Origin: CAYJLF01 sp964371055
GTDB lineage: Bacteria; Eisenbacteria; RBG-16-71-46; CAIMUX01
DNA length: 64,000 nt
Direction of reading: 5' to 3'
NCBI GenBank assembly: GCA_964371055.1
Contig: CAYJLF010000003.1
Coordinates: 1-64,000, forward strand
Below the pieces are notes generated by a model. The model was not told the origin of the DNA, made no database searches, and saw nothing but the letters and a program-made list of their open reading frames with translations. The stretch's first letter is position 1; every line of letters begins with the position of its first letter. Made by a program: the position numbers and the translations under genes. Shown here in pieces: positions 56,189 to 64,000 of this stretch.

Positions 56189-59100
56189 ATGAACGGACGG
56201 CTAATCCGCGCGCACGCGCTCCTCGCGCTGGCGGCGCTACTGACCGTCGCGACCCCCGTCTTGGCCGGCTATGTCGTGGACGGCGTGATCTTCCACAACA
56301 ACGCCGGCGGCATCGGTGACGGCTCCTACTACGATGCCGGCACGCAGACCAGAGTTTCGGTCTTCACCCATAACGACCTCGAAGTCGACCCGATGCTGCT
56401 GAATCCGTACGGCAACCCGTACGGCCTGATCGGGCAGCCGAACAACAAGAACCCGCAGTTCATCCCGCGCGACGGCAGCCCGGCTCTTGGCTGGGTCGAC
56501 GATGTCGTCAACATCGTCCATAACGCCGCCGAGTGCAGTCAGGATGGCTGCCGTCCGAACCTGCAGACCGTCTGCTACCGCGGCGCCATCCCGCCGGTCT
56601 CCCAGGGTTATGACTGGACCGTCGGCTGGATCTACAACAACTTCGACGGCGCCGGCCGGACCGACATCAACTACGGCAAGCCGCTGGTGAATGTCTCGGG
56701 CGACATCACGACGAACACGACCTGGGTCAGCACGAACAACTACCTCCTGGTCGGCAAGGTGCGGGTCATGCCTCCGGCCACCCTGACGATCCAGCCGGGA
56801 ACCGTGGTCTTCGGTCAGAAGTCGACCATCGGCTTCCTCAGCGTCGAGCGGGGCGCGAAGATCGACGCCCAGGGCACGGCGAGCGCTCCGATCATCTTCA
56901 CCAGCGACCAGGCGCCGGGCAGCATGGCTCCCGGTGACTACGGCGGACTGGTGATCAGCGGCTACGGCATCGCCAACTGCGCCGACTGCCTGGGTGGCCA
57001 GAGCTGCGTCTCCGAGGGCTCGGAGATTCTGCACTGCGGGACCAATGACTGCGACGACAGCGGCGTCCTGCGCTACGTCCGGGTCGAGTACGCAGGGAAC
57101 GAGGTCGCGCCGAACAACGAGCTGAACGCCTTCACCTGGAACTCGGTCGGCGCCTACACGCGGATCGAGTACTGCAACGCCTTCCGCGGTTCCGACGATC
57201 TCTTCGAGTGGTTCGGCGGCGCGGTCACCTGCAAGTACCTGGTCGGCATGGGTGGCCTGGACGACGGCCTGGACTGGCAGATGGGCTTCCGCGGCGGCTG
57301 CCAGTTCGCGGTCATCCAGCAGTGGGGCGACGGCGCTTCGGACAAGGCGATCGAGGCGGACAACAATGAGTTCAACTACAACGCGGTCTGCCGTTCGAAT
57401 CCGGTGATGGCGAACCTGACCCTGGTCAACACGAACAGCGGCGGGACGGCCTCGACGCACGGCATCCACCTGCGCCGCGGCACGGACGGGCAGATCTACA
57501 ACAGCATCGTGATGGGCTGGAACCAGGGCGGCATCCGCATCCAGCATGCCGAGTCGGCCCAGACCGCCTACGCCGATCCTGGCGTCAGCGACTGCGGCCG
57601 CGGCTATGTCGTCGACGGCGTCATCTTCCACAACAACACGGGCGGCGCCTACTATGACGCCGGCACCACGAGCAAGGTGAGTGTCTTCCCGCACAACGAC
57701 ACGAACTCCGACCCGCAGCTCGCGGCGGCGTACAACACCACCAGCCCGAACTGGGTCCCCGCGGCGTCGAGCCCGGCGGTGGCCGGCAACGACGTGTTGG
57801 TCTATCCGGTCGTCCATCGCGCCGAGTGCGCCGAGGGCGACTGCCTTCCCTCGATGACCCCGACCTGCTGGCGCGGCGCCCTGGCACCGGCCTCGATAGG
57901 CCCGAACTGGACCCAGGGGTGGATCTACACCAACTTCGACGGCAGCGGCCGAACCGACATCAACTACGGCAAGCCGCTGGTGAATGTCTCGGGCGACATC
58001 ACGACGAACACGACCTGGGTCAGCACGAACAACTACCTCCTGGTCGGCAAGGTGCGGGTCATGCCTCCGGCCACCCTGACGATCCAGCCGGGAACCGTGG
58101 TCTTCGGTCAGAAGTCGACCATCGGCTTCCTCAGCGTCGAGCGGGGCGCGAAGATCGACGCCCAGGGCACGGCGAGCGCTCCGATCATCTTCACCAGCGA
58201 CCAGGCGCCGGGCAGCATGGCTCCCGGTGACTACGGCGGACTGGTGATCAGCGGCTACGGCATCGCCAACTGCGCCGACTGCCTGGGTGGCCAGAGCTGC
58301 GTCTCCGAGGGCTCGGAGATTCTGCACTGCGGGACCAATGACTGCGACGACAGCGGCGTCCTGCGCTACGTCCGGGTCGAGTACGCAGGGAACGAGGTCG
58401 CGCCGAACAACGAGCTGAACGCCTTCACCTGGAACTCGGTCGGCGCCTACACGCGGATCGAGTACTGCAACGCCTTCCGCGGTTCCGACGATCTCTTCGA
58501 GTGGTTCGGCGGCGCGGTCACCTGCAAGTACCTGGTCGGCATGGGTGGCCTGGACGACGGCCTGGACTGGCAGATGGGCTTCCGCGGCGGCTGCCAGTTC
58601 GCGGTCATCCAGCAGTGGGGCGACGGCGCTTCGGACAAGGCGATCGAGGCGGACAACAATGAGTTCAACTACAACGCGGTCTGCCGTTCGAATCCGGTGA
58701 TGGCGAACCTGACCCTGGTCAACACGAACAGCGGCGGTACGGCCACGACGCACGGCATCCACCTGCGGCGCGGGACCGACGCCCAGATCTACAACAGCAT
58801 CGTGATGGGCTGGAACCAAGGCGGCATCCGCATCCAGCATGCGGAGAGCTGCGCGAGCCCATACCCGGCTCCGCCGGTCTTCTGCAACGGCGGCAACACG
58901 TCGGACGTCACCCCGGCCGAGATCGCTTCCAGCCTCGAGGTCCGGACGTTCCCGAACCCGGTGGCGAAGAGCGCGACGTTCCAGTTCAGCCTGCCGTCCA
59001 GCGGCCATGCCCGCCTGGCGGTCTTTGACATCAACGGCCGGGAGGTCGCCAGCCTGGTCGATAGGGATCTCAATGCCGGCCTGCACGAGGTCGACTGGAG

Positions 59101-59191
59101 CCTGCCGGGCGATTCGCCGGCAGGGGCGTACTTCTACCGCATGGAGGCCAGCGGCCAGGTGACGACGGGCCGCCTCGTCACCGTTCGGTAG
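56189..59191 (+). CDS. Repeat-bearing surface protein with T9SS/FlgD-like C-terminal domain
   Basis: 1000 residues. Signal peptide (ALLALAALLTVATPVLA), then two copies of a unit of about 431 residues, each containing a DITTNTTWVSTNNYLLVGKV...GGIRIQHAES beta-helix-like region. The C-terminal 80 residues (RTFPNPVAKSATFQFSLPSSGHARLAVFDINGREVASLVDRDLNAG) match the FlgD-like/T9SS type A sorting fold of FCB-group bacteria. Likely cell-surface or secreted. A 785-base stretch (56660-57444) repeats exactly 1293 bases later as far as I can read. Confidence 0.88.
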   Translation: MNGRLIRAHALLALAALLTVATPVLAGYVVDGVIFHNNAGGIGDGSYYDAGTQTRVSVFTHNDLEVDPMLLNPYGNPYGLIGQPNNKNPQFIPRDGSPALGWVDDVVNIVHNAAECSQDGCRPNLQTVCYRGAIPPVSQGYDWTVGWIYNNFDGAGRTDINYGKPLVNVSGDITTNTTWVSTNNYLLVGKVRVMPPATLTIQPGTVVFGQKSTIGFLSVERGAKIDAQGTASAPIIFTSDQAPGSMAPGDYGGLVISGYGIANCADCLGGQSCVSEGSEILHCGTNDCDDSGVLRYVRVEYAGNEVAPNNELNAFTWNSVGAYTRIEYCNAFRGSDDLFEWFGGAVTCKYLVGMGGLDDGLDWQMGFRGGCQFAVIQQWGDGASDKAIEADNNEFNYNAVCRSNPVMANLTLVNTNSGGTASTHGIHLRRGTDGQIYNSIVMGWNQGGIRIQHAESAQTAYADPGVSDCGRGYVVDGVIFHNNTGGAYYDAGTTSKVSVFPHNDTNSDPQLAAAYNTTSPNWVPAASSPAVAGNDVLVYPVVHRAECAEGDCLPSMTPTCWRGALAPASIGPNWTQGWIYTNFDGSGRTDINYGKPLVNVSGDITTNTTWVSTNNYLLVGKVRVMPPATLTIQPGTVVFGQKSTIGFLSVERGAKIDAQGTASAPIIFTSDQAPGSMAPGDYGGLVISGYGIANCADCLGGQSCVSEGSEILHCGTNDCDDSGVLRYVRVEYAGNEVAPNNELNAFTWNSVGAYTRIEYCNAFRGSDDLFEWFGGAVTCKYLVGMGGLDDGLDWQMGFRGGCQFAVIQQWGDGASDKAIEADNNEFNYNAVCRSNPVMANLTLVNTNSGGTATTHGIHLRRGTDAQIYNSIVMGWNQGGIRIQHAESCASPYPAPPVFCNGGNTSDVTPAEIASSLEVRTFPNPVAKSATFQFSLPSSGHARLAVFDINGREVASLVDRDLNAGLHEVDWSLPGDSPAGAYFYRMEASGQVTTGRLVTVR
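56660..57444 (+). repeat. Long direct repeat, copy 1
   Basis: Identical by eye to 57953-58737, including third codon positions. Lies within the surface-protein gene. Confidence 0.85.
57953..58737 (+). repeat. Long direct repeat, copy 2
   Basis: Second copy at an offset of 1293 bases (431 codons). The copies diverge outside this block. Confidence 0.85.
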
Positions 59192-59268
59192 CACGCGGGA
59201 ATCGCAATCCGACCGGGCGCCTGTCGTGGCCCGGTCGGAAACGAAAAGGACAGGGGGGCTCAAGGACC

Positions 59269-62200
59269 ATGAAGAAGAGATCCGAAGGACGGGTGAATCC
59301 GACACCAAAGCGTGGAACCGGTCGTTACCTCCGGTGCGGTTGGGCGCTGGCGCTCTTCGTGCCGGCGCTTCTCGCGGCGGCGCTGAACGCCGGCGCGGCG
59401 GCGGCGCAGGAGAAGTCGAGCATCATCGGCAAGATCGTCAGCTCGGAGAACGGCGAGGCGCTGCCGTTCGCCAATCTCGTGCTGACGCGGATCAACTTCC
59501 CCGGCGACTCCCTCGGCACACCCGCCGGGGGAGCCATGACGATGACCGACGGAAGCTACCGGATCGTGGCAGAGCCCGGGTTCTACCGGCTCCTGGCCAG
59601 TTACATCGGCTACCACACGAGGAAGGTCGTCGACATCGAAGTGAAGGGCTCGGAGCCGACGGTTCTGAATCTCGATCTGACCCCGACCGCGATCCAGGTC
59701 GGAACGGTCGAGGTGACGGCCAAGGCGATCCAGAACACCGAGGTGTCGCTGCTCGCCCGGCAGAAGAAGTCCGCCGCCGTCAGCGACGGCGTCAGCGCCG
59801 AGCAGATCGGCAAGAGCACCGACGGCAACGCGGCCGAGGTCTTGCAGCGCGTGACGGGCCTGTCGATCGTCGATGGCAAGTACGTCTACGTCCGCGGGCT
59901 TGGGGAGCGCTACAGCTCCACCCAGCTGAACGGCGCCGCGGTCGGCACCCCGGAGCCGAACAAGCGGGTTCTTCCGCTCGACCTCTTCGCGGCAGGACTG
60001 CTCGAGAACGTGGTGATCCAGAAGACGTACACGCCGGATCAACCGGGCGAGTTCGGCGGCGGTCTCGTTAACGTCAGTACCCGGGACTTCCCCGGCCGCG
60101 AGATGTGGGACCTCTCTCTCTCCAGCGGCTACGGTGTGCGCACGACGGGCAAGGACTTCTACACCTACGATGGCGGCTCCCGGGACTTCCTGGGCTTTGA
60201 TGACGGCACGCGAGAGATCCCGGCCCTGGTCCGCCAGATGGCTTCGGGCTCCAAGATCACGCCGCGCAGTTACCTCGACTCCCTGCAGGGACTTCCCGGC
60301 TTCGACAAAGCCGCGATCGCGGCGATGGGGCGTGCCTTCAACAAGACCTGGACGCGGAAGAAGGAGAGCGGCTCTCCCGCCTACAGCTTCAGCGGCTCGT
60401 ACGGGAATGAGCTGAAGCTGCGGGAGCAACCGCTCGGCTTCCTGGGCTCCATCTCCTACTCGAACGGTGCCAAGACCAGCAAGGGAGTCCGCCGCTTCTA
60501 CAAAGTCACCGGTGATTCTCTGGCTGCCGAGACGGACTACGCAGTCAACAGCAGCGAGACGAGCGTGCTCTGGGGTGCGCTCGGCAACGCCAGCTATCGC
60601 CTGAACGATTGCAACACCCTGTCGGTGCGTTCGATGTACAATCGTAGTTCCGAGGACATGGTGCGGTTCTACGAAGGAGACAACCAGGACGGCGGCAAGC
60701 CGGTCTACAATGAGCGATTCCAGTATGTCGAGCGGGGCCTCTTCTCCGGCACGGTCGCATCGAACCACTTTCTGGCCTTCCTCGGCGGCGCCACGCTCGA
60801 CCTGCGATTCAACTATTCGAAGGCGCGGCGCAGTGAGCCGGATCGCCGGGAGTACACGAAGGAGTACCAGGCCGAGCGGTACACGCCGATCTACAACGAT
60901 GACGACGACATCGTGGGGTGGGACACGATCCCGGGTCAGTGGACGCTAGCGGTCCGGTCGGCCAGCCGCGGTCTGACGCGCATGTACGGCGAGATGGATG
61001 AGGAAGAACGGTCACCGGAGGCGCACCTGACCGTGCCGTTCGACTTCCAGAGTCTGGAGGCACGGTTCAAGACGGGGGGAGTGATCCGGAATCGTGACCG
61101 TAACTCGAGCTGGCGGAGGTTCTGGTTGGCCCCGCCGACGACCTGGTCGAGCTCGACCGAGCAGAACGAGGTTCTCTCCCTCCCGCTCGAGGAGATGCTG
61201 ACCGACGAGCGGATCGGCGGGACCAGCCGGCAGTTCGTCCTGACGGAGCTGACCCGTTCGGAGCGGGACAACTACCTGGCGCACGGCGACATCCGGGCGG
61301 CCTACACCATGTTGGACCTTCCGGTGCGTCGCACGGTGCGGTTGGTGGCGGGAGCACGGGTCGAGCAGGCGGAGATGCGGGTCAACCCCTATGACATCTT
61401 CCACCTCGTCCCAGACTCGCTCCTGAAGCGGGCGCGGCTGGACAATACCGACTGGCTGCCGTCGGTCAATGTGACCTGGACTCCGCACCCGGAGCTCAAC
61501 GCGCGGTTCGCTTACAGCGCCACCGTCTCCCGGCCCGACTTCCGGGAGCTGTCGGAGCAGAGCTTCTCGGACTTTGTGGACGACTACGAGCAGTTCGGCA
61601 ACCCCGACCTCAAGCGGGCGATGATCCACAGCTATGACCTGCGAGTGGAGAGCTTCCCGAAGGTGAGCGAGATCGTCGCCGGGAGCCTCTTTTACAAGGA
61701 TCTGGTGAACCCGATCGAGTACTCGATCGGGCAGGGGAACAGCGGAGCGGTGTACAAGCCCGTGAACGCGGATGAAGGACACCTCTACGGTCTGGAGGTC
61801 GAGGCCCGCGTCGGACTGAACCGGGTCAATGACCTGTTGGGAACCGCCAGCGGTCTTGTGGACCAGATGGGGGCGTCCTTCAACTATTCCTGGATCCGAT
61901 CGGAGACGAAGATCGGCGACCAGAGCGGAGGATCGGCCACCTCGCTACGTCGTCCCCTGGAGGGACAGTCGCCCTACGTCGTCAACGCCGGACTCTACTT
62001 CGCGACCGCGAGTGGAAGGACGAGCCTCTCGGTGTTGTACAACAAGCTCGGGAGGCGTCTGAGCGCCGTCGGCCTGGTCGGACTGCCGGACATCTATGAA
62101 GAACCGCGGACCAACCTCGATCTGTCGGCCAGCCAGCGTCTGGGCCGCTACAAGATCAAGATGGCGATGGAGAACCTGCTGGACGACGAGGTGCGGTTCG

Positions 62201-62322
62201 TGCAGAAGCAGAAGGAAGTTCGAAACGAGGACGGATCGATCAAGGTGCCGGGCCGGGACAAGGTGGCGCGAAGCACCGATAGCGGCCGGACCTTCTCGGT
62301 ATCGATCTCGATGGGAGCTTAG
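59269..62322 (+). CDS. TonB-dependent outer-membrane receptor with carboxypeptidase-regulatory domain
   Basis: 1017 residues. A signal peptide ends about 45. A CarboxypepD_reg domain at about 48-140 (SSIIGKIVSSENGEALPFANLVLT, DGSYRIVAEPGFYRLLASYIGYHTRKV) is followed by a plug (VSDGVSAEQIGKSTDGNAAEVLQRVTGLSIVDGKYVYVRGLGERYSSTQLNG) and a beta-barrel ending in FSVSISMGA. The typical SusC/CirA-like layout of FCB bacteria. 77 bases after the surface protein and 4 bases before the next exported gene, so probably one transcription unit. Confidence 0.93.
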   Translation: MKKRSEGRVNPTPKRGTGRYLRCGWALALFVPALLAAALNAGAAAAQEKSSIIGKIVSSENGEALPFANLVLTRINFPGDSLGTPAGGAMTMTDGSYRIVAEPGFYRLLASYIGYHTRKVVDIEVKGSEPTVLNLDLTPTAIQVGTVEVTAKAIQNTEVSLLARQKKSAAVSDGVSAEQIGKSTDGNAAEVLQRVTGLSIVDGKYVYVRGLGERYSSTQLNGAAVGTPEPNKRVLPLDLFAAGLLENVVIQKTYTPDQPGEFGGGLVNVSTRDFPGREMWDLSLSSGYGVRTTGKDFYTYDGGSRDFLGFDDGTREIPALVRQMASGSKITPRSYLDSLQGLPGFDKAAIAAMGRAFNKTWTRKKESGSPAYSFSGSYGNELKLREQPLGFLGSISYSNGAKTSKGVRRFYKVTGDSLAAETDYAVNSSETSVLWGALGNASYRLNDCNTLSVRSMYNRSSEDMVRFYEGDNQDGGKPVYNERFQYVERGLFSGTVASNHFLAFLGGATLDLRFNYSKARRSEPDRREYTKEYQAERYTPIYNDDDDIVGWDTIPGQWTLAVRSASRGLTRMYGEMDEEERSPEAHLTVPFDFQSLEARFKTGGVIRNRDRNSSWRRFWLAPPTTWSSSTEQNEVLSLPLEEMLTDERIGGTSRQFVLTELTRSERDNYLAHGDIRAAYTMLDLPVRRTVRLVAGARVEQAEMRVNPYDIFHLVPDSLLKRARLDNTDWLPSVNVTWTPHPELNARFAYSATVSRPDFRELSEQSFSDFVDDYEQFGNPDLKRAMIHSYDLRVESFPKVSEIVAGSLFYKDLVNPIEYSIGQGNSGAVYKPVNADEGHLYGLEVEARVGLNRVNDLLGTASGLVDQMGASFNYSWIRSETKIGDQSGGSATSLRRPLEGQSPYVVNAGLYFATASGRTSLSVLYNKLGRRLSAVGLVGLPDIYEEPRTNLDLSASQRLGRYKIKMAMENLLDDEVRFVQKQKEVRNEDGSIKVPGRDKVARSTDSGRTFSVSISMGA

Positions 62323-62326
62323 AGCC

Positions 62327-63214
62327 ATGACACAGCAAAGGTGCGTCAGGTCCCGGGGATCGCGCGATCCGGGGGGAAGCGGGTCCGCGCGGTGGTTGTT
62401 CCTGGCCGGACTCGTCCTCTTTCTTCCGGCGGTGGGATACACGGACGATGGGAGCTCGGGGGCGGGGAACTCCGCGGCGGGGCGGATCCCGGCGGGGCAG
62501 CAGGTCGAAGAGGGGTCGGGTGGTACCCCCGCGAGGGGCGAAGTAGCGGCCCCGCGGATGGATCCATCGCGCAGCAAGGGGAATCCGTACGGCCCCCAGC
62601 CGGTGGCAAGGCCGACGGACGGTCGCCCGGTTCTCCTGACCGCGGCCGGGGACACCATTCCATGGGCTCCGATGGGGAAGAGCCTCTCCCGCTCCCCGCT
62701 CGAAAGTTCACCGGGCTACCAGCGCGTGGTCGATCCGGAGTCGACCGCCGTGCAGACGGGACGCCGCAACGTGCCGCTGCACGACAAGCGCCTGGGCGAG
62801 GGAGCGCGTTCCGCCGAGGATCTGGCGCTCTGGATTCTCGGTGCCCTGCGCGAGAACGACAAGGAGCAGATCAAGGCGCTGCACGTCACCTACGAGGAGT
62901 ACCAGGAGATCCTCTGGCCGGAGTTCCCGGAGAGCCGCCCCATCACGAGGCTGGAGCACAAGGATGCCTGGTTCTTCCACGAGAGGACGTCCATCGCGGG
63001 AATCAACCAGGGCCTGAACCTGCACGGTGGCGAGCCGCTCGAGTTCGATCGGATCACCTATGACATCGGCTATGCGCCCTACACGAACTTCAACCTCTAC
63101 CACGGCATCCGCGTCCACGCGCTCCGGCCTTCCGGCGAAGCGGTCGTCGTCGACTTCATCGAGTCGTTCATCGAGTGCAGAGGGACCTGGAAGGTCTACA
63201 TGTACAAGGACTGA
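62327..63214 (+). CDS. Exported protein co-encoded with the TonB receptor
   Basis: 295 residues from the ATG four bases after the receptor stop. Signal anchor (RWLFLAGLVLFLPAVGYTD), a disordered Gly/Ser/Pro stretch to about 130, then a folded alpha/beta domain with KEQIKALHVTYEEYQEILWPEFPESRPI and a beta-rich end (YDIGYAPYTNFNLYHGIRVHALRPSGEAVVVDFIESFIECRGTWKVYMYKD). Family unknown. Probably periplasmic partner of the receptor. Confidence 0.8.
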   Translation: MTQQRCVRSRGSRDPGGSGSARWLFLAGLVLFLPAVGYTDDGSSGAGNSAAGRIPAGQQVEEGSGGTPARGEVAAPRMDPSRSKGNPYGPQPVARPTDGRPVLLTAAGDTIPWAPMGKSLSRSPLESSPGYQRVVDPESTAVQTGRRNVPLHDKRLGEGARSAEDLALWILGALRENDKEQIKALHVTYEEYQEILWPEFPESRPITRLEHKDAWFFHERTSIAGINQGLNLHGGEPLEFDRITYDIGYAPYTNFNLYHGIRVHALRPSGEAVVVDFIESFIECRGTWKVYMYKD

Positions 63215-63242
63215 GGATAACGGATCGAGGCGATATCGGGTA

Positions 63243-63270
63243 CGGCGGGGGCTCAGTCCCCCGCCGTTTT
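63243..63270 (+). terminator. Rho-independent terminator
   Basis: Stem CGGCGGGGG / CCCCCGCCG with a six-base loop and TTTT. It ends the receptor operon and overlaps the end of the convergent minus-strand gene. Confidence 0.8.
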
Positions 63271-64000
63271 CCTGGGCTTCTGCGCGTCCTCGAGGGCCCG
63301 CCGCAGTGCCGCGCCGAGCGCGGTCTCGGGACCCTTCACCGGAGACGCCTCGGCCTGGTAGGCCTTGAACTGGTCCTCGGCCGAGCGTTCCTGCACGCGC
63401 GTCATGCTGGCGCGGATCTTCCCCTCCGCATCGACATCGAGGATCTCCACGCGGAGTTGGTCGCCGATCCGGTAGCGGCGACTCAGGTCGGTCCCCCGCT
63501 TCTCCCCCGTCTCTTCGTGCGGCACGAGGGCGCGCGCGCGATGCCCGTAGACCGGGAGGTCGACGAAGAGACCGTACGGCTTGATCCCGGCGACCCACGC
63601 ATCGCAGACATCCCCCGCGGCCGGAGGACGCAGGCCCGGTTGAGCATCCGCGCCGGCCGATTCGGTAGTGCCCTCGACCACCTCTCCTTCCGCCGCGAGA
63701 AGATCACGGATGCTGAGCGAGATCCGCTTGCGATCGGGATCGAGCGAGACCACCTTCGCGCGGACCGCCTGCCCCACCTCGAGCGCGTCGCGGGGGTGGG
63801 CCACCGGCCGCAGGGCGATCTCCGACACGTGGACGAGCCCGTCGATGCCGGGCGACAGGTTGACGAAGGCGCCGAAGTCGGCCAGCCGGACGACCGTTCC
63901 CTCGACCGTGCGTCCGGGCCAGTAGCTGTCGGCGACGTCGTCCCAGGGATCGGGAAGCGAGGCCTTGATCGAGAGGGAGATCCGGGGGCGTCCGCTCTCG
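63253..64000 (-). CDS. S1-domain RNA-binding protein (partial, continues past the right edge)
   Basis: At least three S1-type OB domains are visible: GRTVEGTVVRLADFGAFVNLSPGIDGLVHVSEIA ... VGQAVRAKVVSLDPDRKRISLSIRDL, then a diverged one with VCDAWVAGIKPYGLFVDLP. Preceded at the edge by GRPRISLSIK, the end of an earlier S1 repeat. Resembles ribosomal protein S1 or related RpsA-like proteins. The frame is open to the window end, so the N-terminus is missing. Confidence 0.88.
   Translation of the reverse strand, partial: ESGRPRISLSIKASLPDPWDDVADSYWPGRTVEGTVVRLADFGAFVNLSPGIDGLVHVSEIALRPVAHPRDALEVGQAVRAKVVSLDPDRKRISLSIRDLLAAEGEVVEGTTESAGADAQPGLRPPAAGDVCDAWVAGIKPYGLFVDLPVYGHRARALVPHEETGEKRGTDLSRRYRIGDQLRVEILDVDAEGKIRASMTRVQERSAEDQFKAYQAEASPVKGPETALGAALRRALEDAQKPRKTAGD

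Noticed and set aside
56237..59308. A 1023-codon open frame on the minus strand opposite the surface-protein gene
   Set aside because: It mirrors the internal repeat of the + gene and is Arg/Val/Ala/Asp-rich low complexity, as expected for antisense of GC-rich DNA. The + frame has a signal peptide, domains and a C-terminal sorting domain.
1..64000. tRNA, rRNA or integrase genes
   Set aside because: I looked for a tyrosine-recombinase integrase and for RNA genes and found none in the window.

Overview
The window is mostly one very large integron cassette array (about 1 to 49.4 kb), followed by a stretch of chromosomal genes. Almost every gene from 1 to 49.4 kb lies on the + strand. Most cassettes hold one gene, sometimes two or none. 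They are separated by attC recombination sites: imperfect palindromes of about 60-116 bp that open with an RYYYAAC-like box (GCTAAC, GCCCAAC, ATCTAAC) and close with GTTRRRY (GTTAGCC, GTTGGGC, GTTATGC). I count about 45 well-formed sites and about eight decayed ones. The attC ends point right, so the integrase gene and attI should lie to the left, outside the window. The first gene is cut by the window edge.

The high GC content, the FlgD/T9SS-like C-terminal domain on a 1000-residue surface protein, the TonB receptor with a carboxypeptidase-regulatory domain, and the recurring C-terminal motif WGxxKxxYR suggest a soil or sediment bacterium near the FCB superphylum (Eisenbacteria/Krumholzibacteria-like). 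This placement is inference.

Layout. (1) 1-38.9 kb: a dense array with clean attC sites. Its cargo falls into four groups. Defence-like proteins: SIR2, NDT-TIR, TIR-SLOG, RES NADase, several HEPN proteins, a HEPN/primase-like fusion, a DUF6610 + membrane pair, GIY-YIG, HNH and RusA nucleases, and a DUF6883/DUF4926 pair. Exported proteins: lipoproteins, a PEP-CTERM lectin, a beta-helix and a beta-propeller. Membrane proteins and unknowns. Two ORF-poor cassettes, each present twice (A at 1.9 and 13.1 kb, B at 2.7 and 25.2 kb). An IS1111-group IS110 element is inserted inside an attC at 9.67-11.04 kb. (2) 38.9-49.4 kb: cassettes with decayed attC sites and metabolic or resistance-like cargo (RibD/DHFR-like, APH-like kinase, ADP-ribosylglycohydrolase, methyltransferases, VOC, NTF2-like, CopB ATPase). 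(3) 49.4-53.6 kb: + strand accessory genes without attC sites. (4) 53.6-64 kb: chromosomal backbone, with a minus-strand YihY + SDR operon, a repeat-bearing surface protein, a TonB receptor with a downstream exported partner, and an S1-domain protein running off the right edge.

Cassettes are normally transcribed from a distant promoter at attI or from internal promoters. The array therefore works as a reservoir rather than one pathway. The common themes are NAD+-consuming or RNA-cleaving immunity and the cell envelope. attC classes used below: alpha (62 bp, arms GTGCACCTG/CAGGTGACGC), beta (arms GGTTGCAGC/GCTGAACC), gamma (113-116 bp, arms TTGCACCAGC/GGTGAAGC), delta (arms ATGAACCCG/CGGGTTAT), epsilon (arms GAACCAG/CTGGTTA), zeta (99 bp, arms GCACTGCAGCAGCCGGC/GCTGCTGACTGC), eta (arms with TTGGAGC or CCTGAAGC), theta (arms CTGCAGCTGG/CAGCTGAG).
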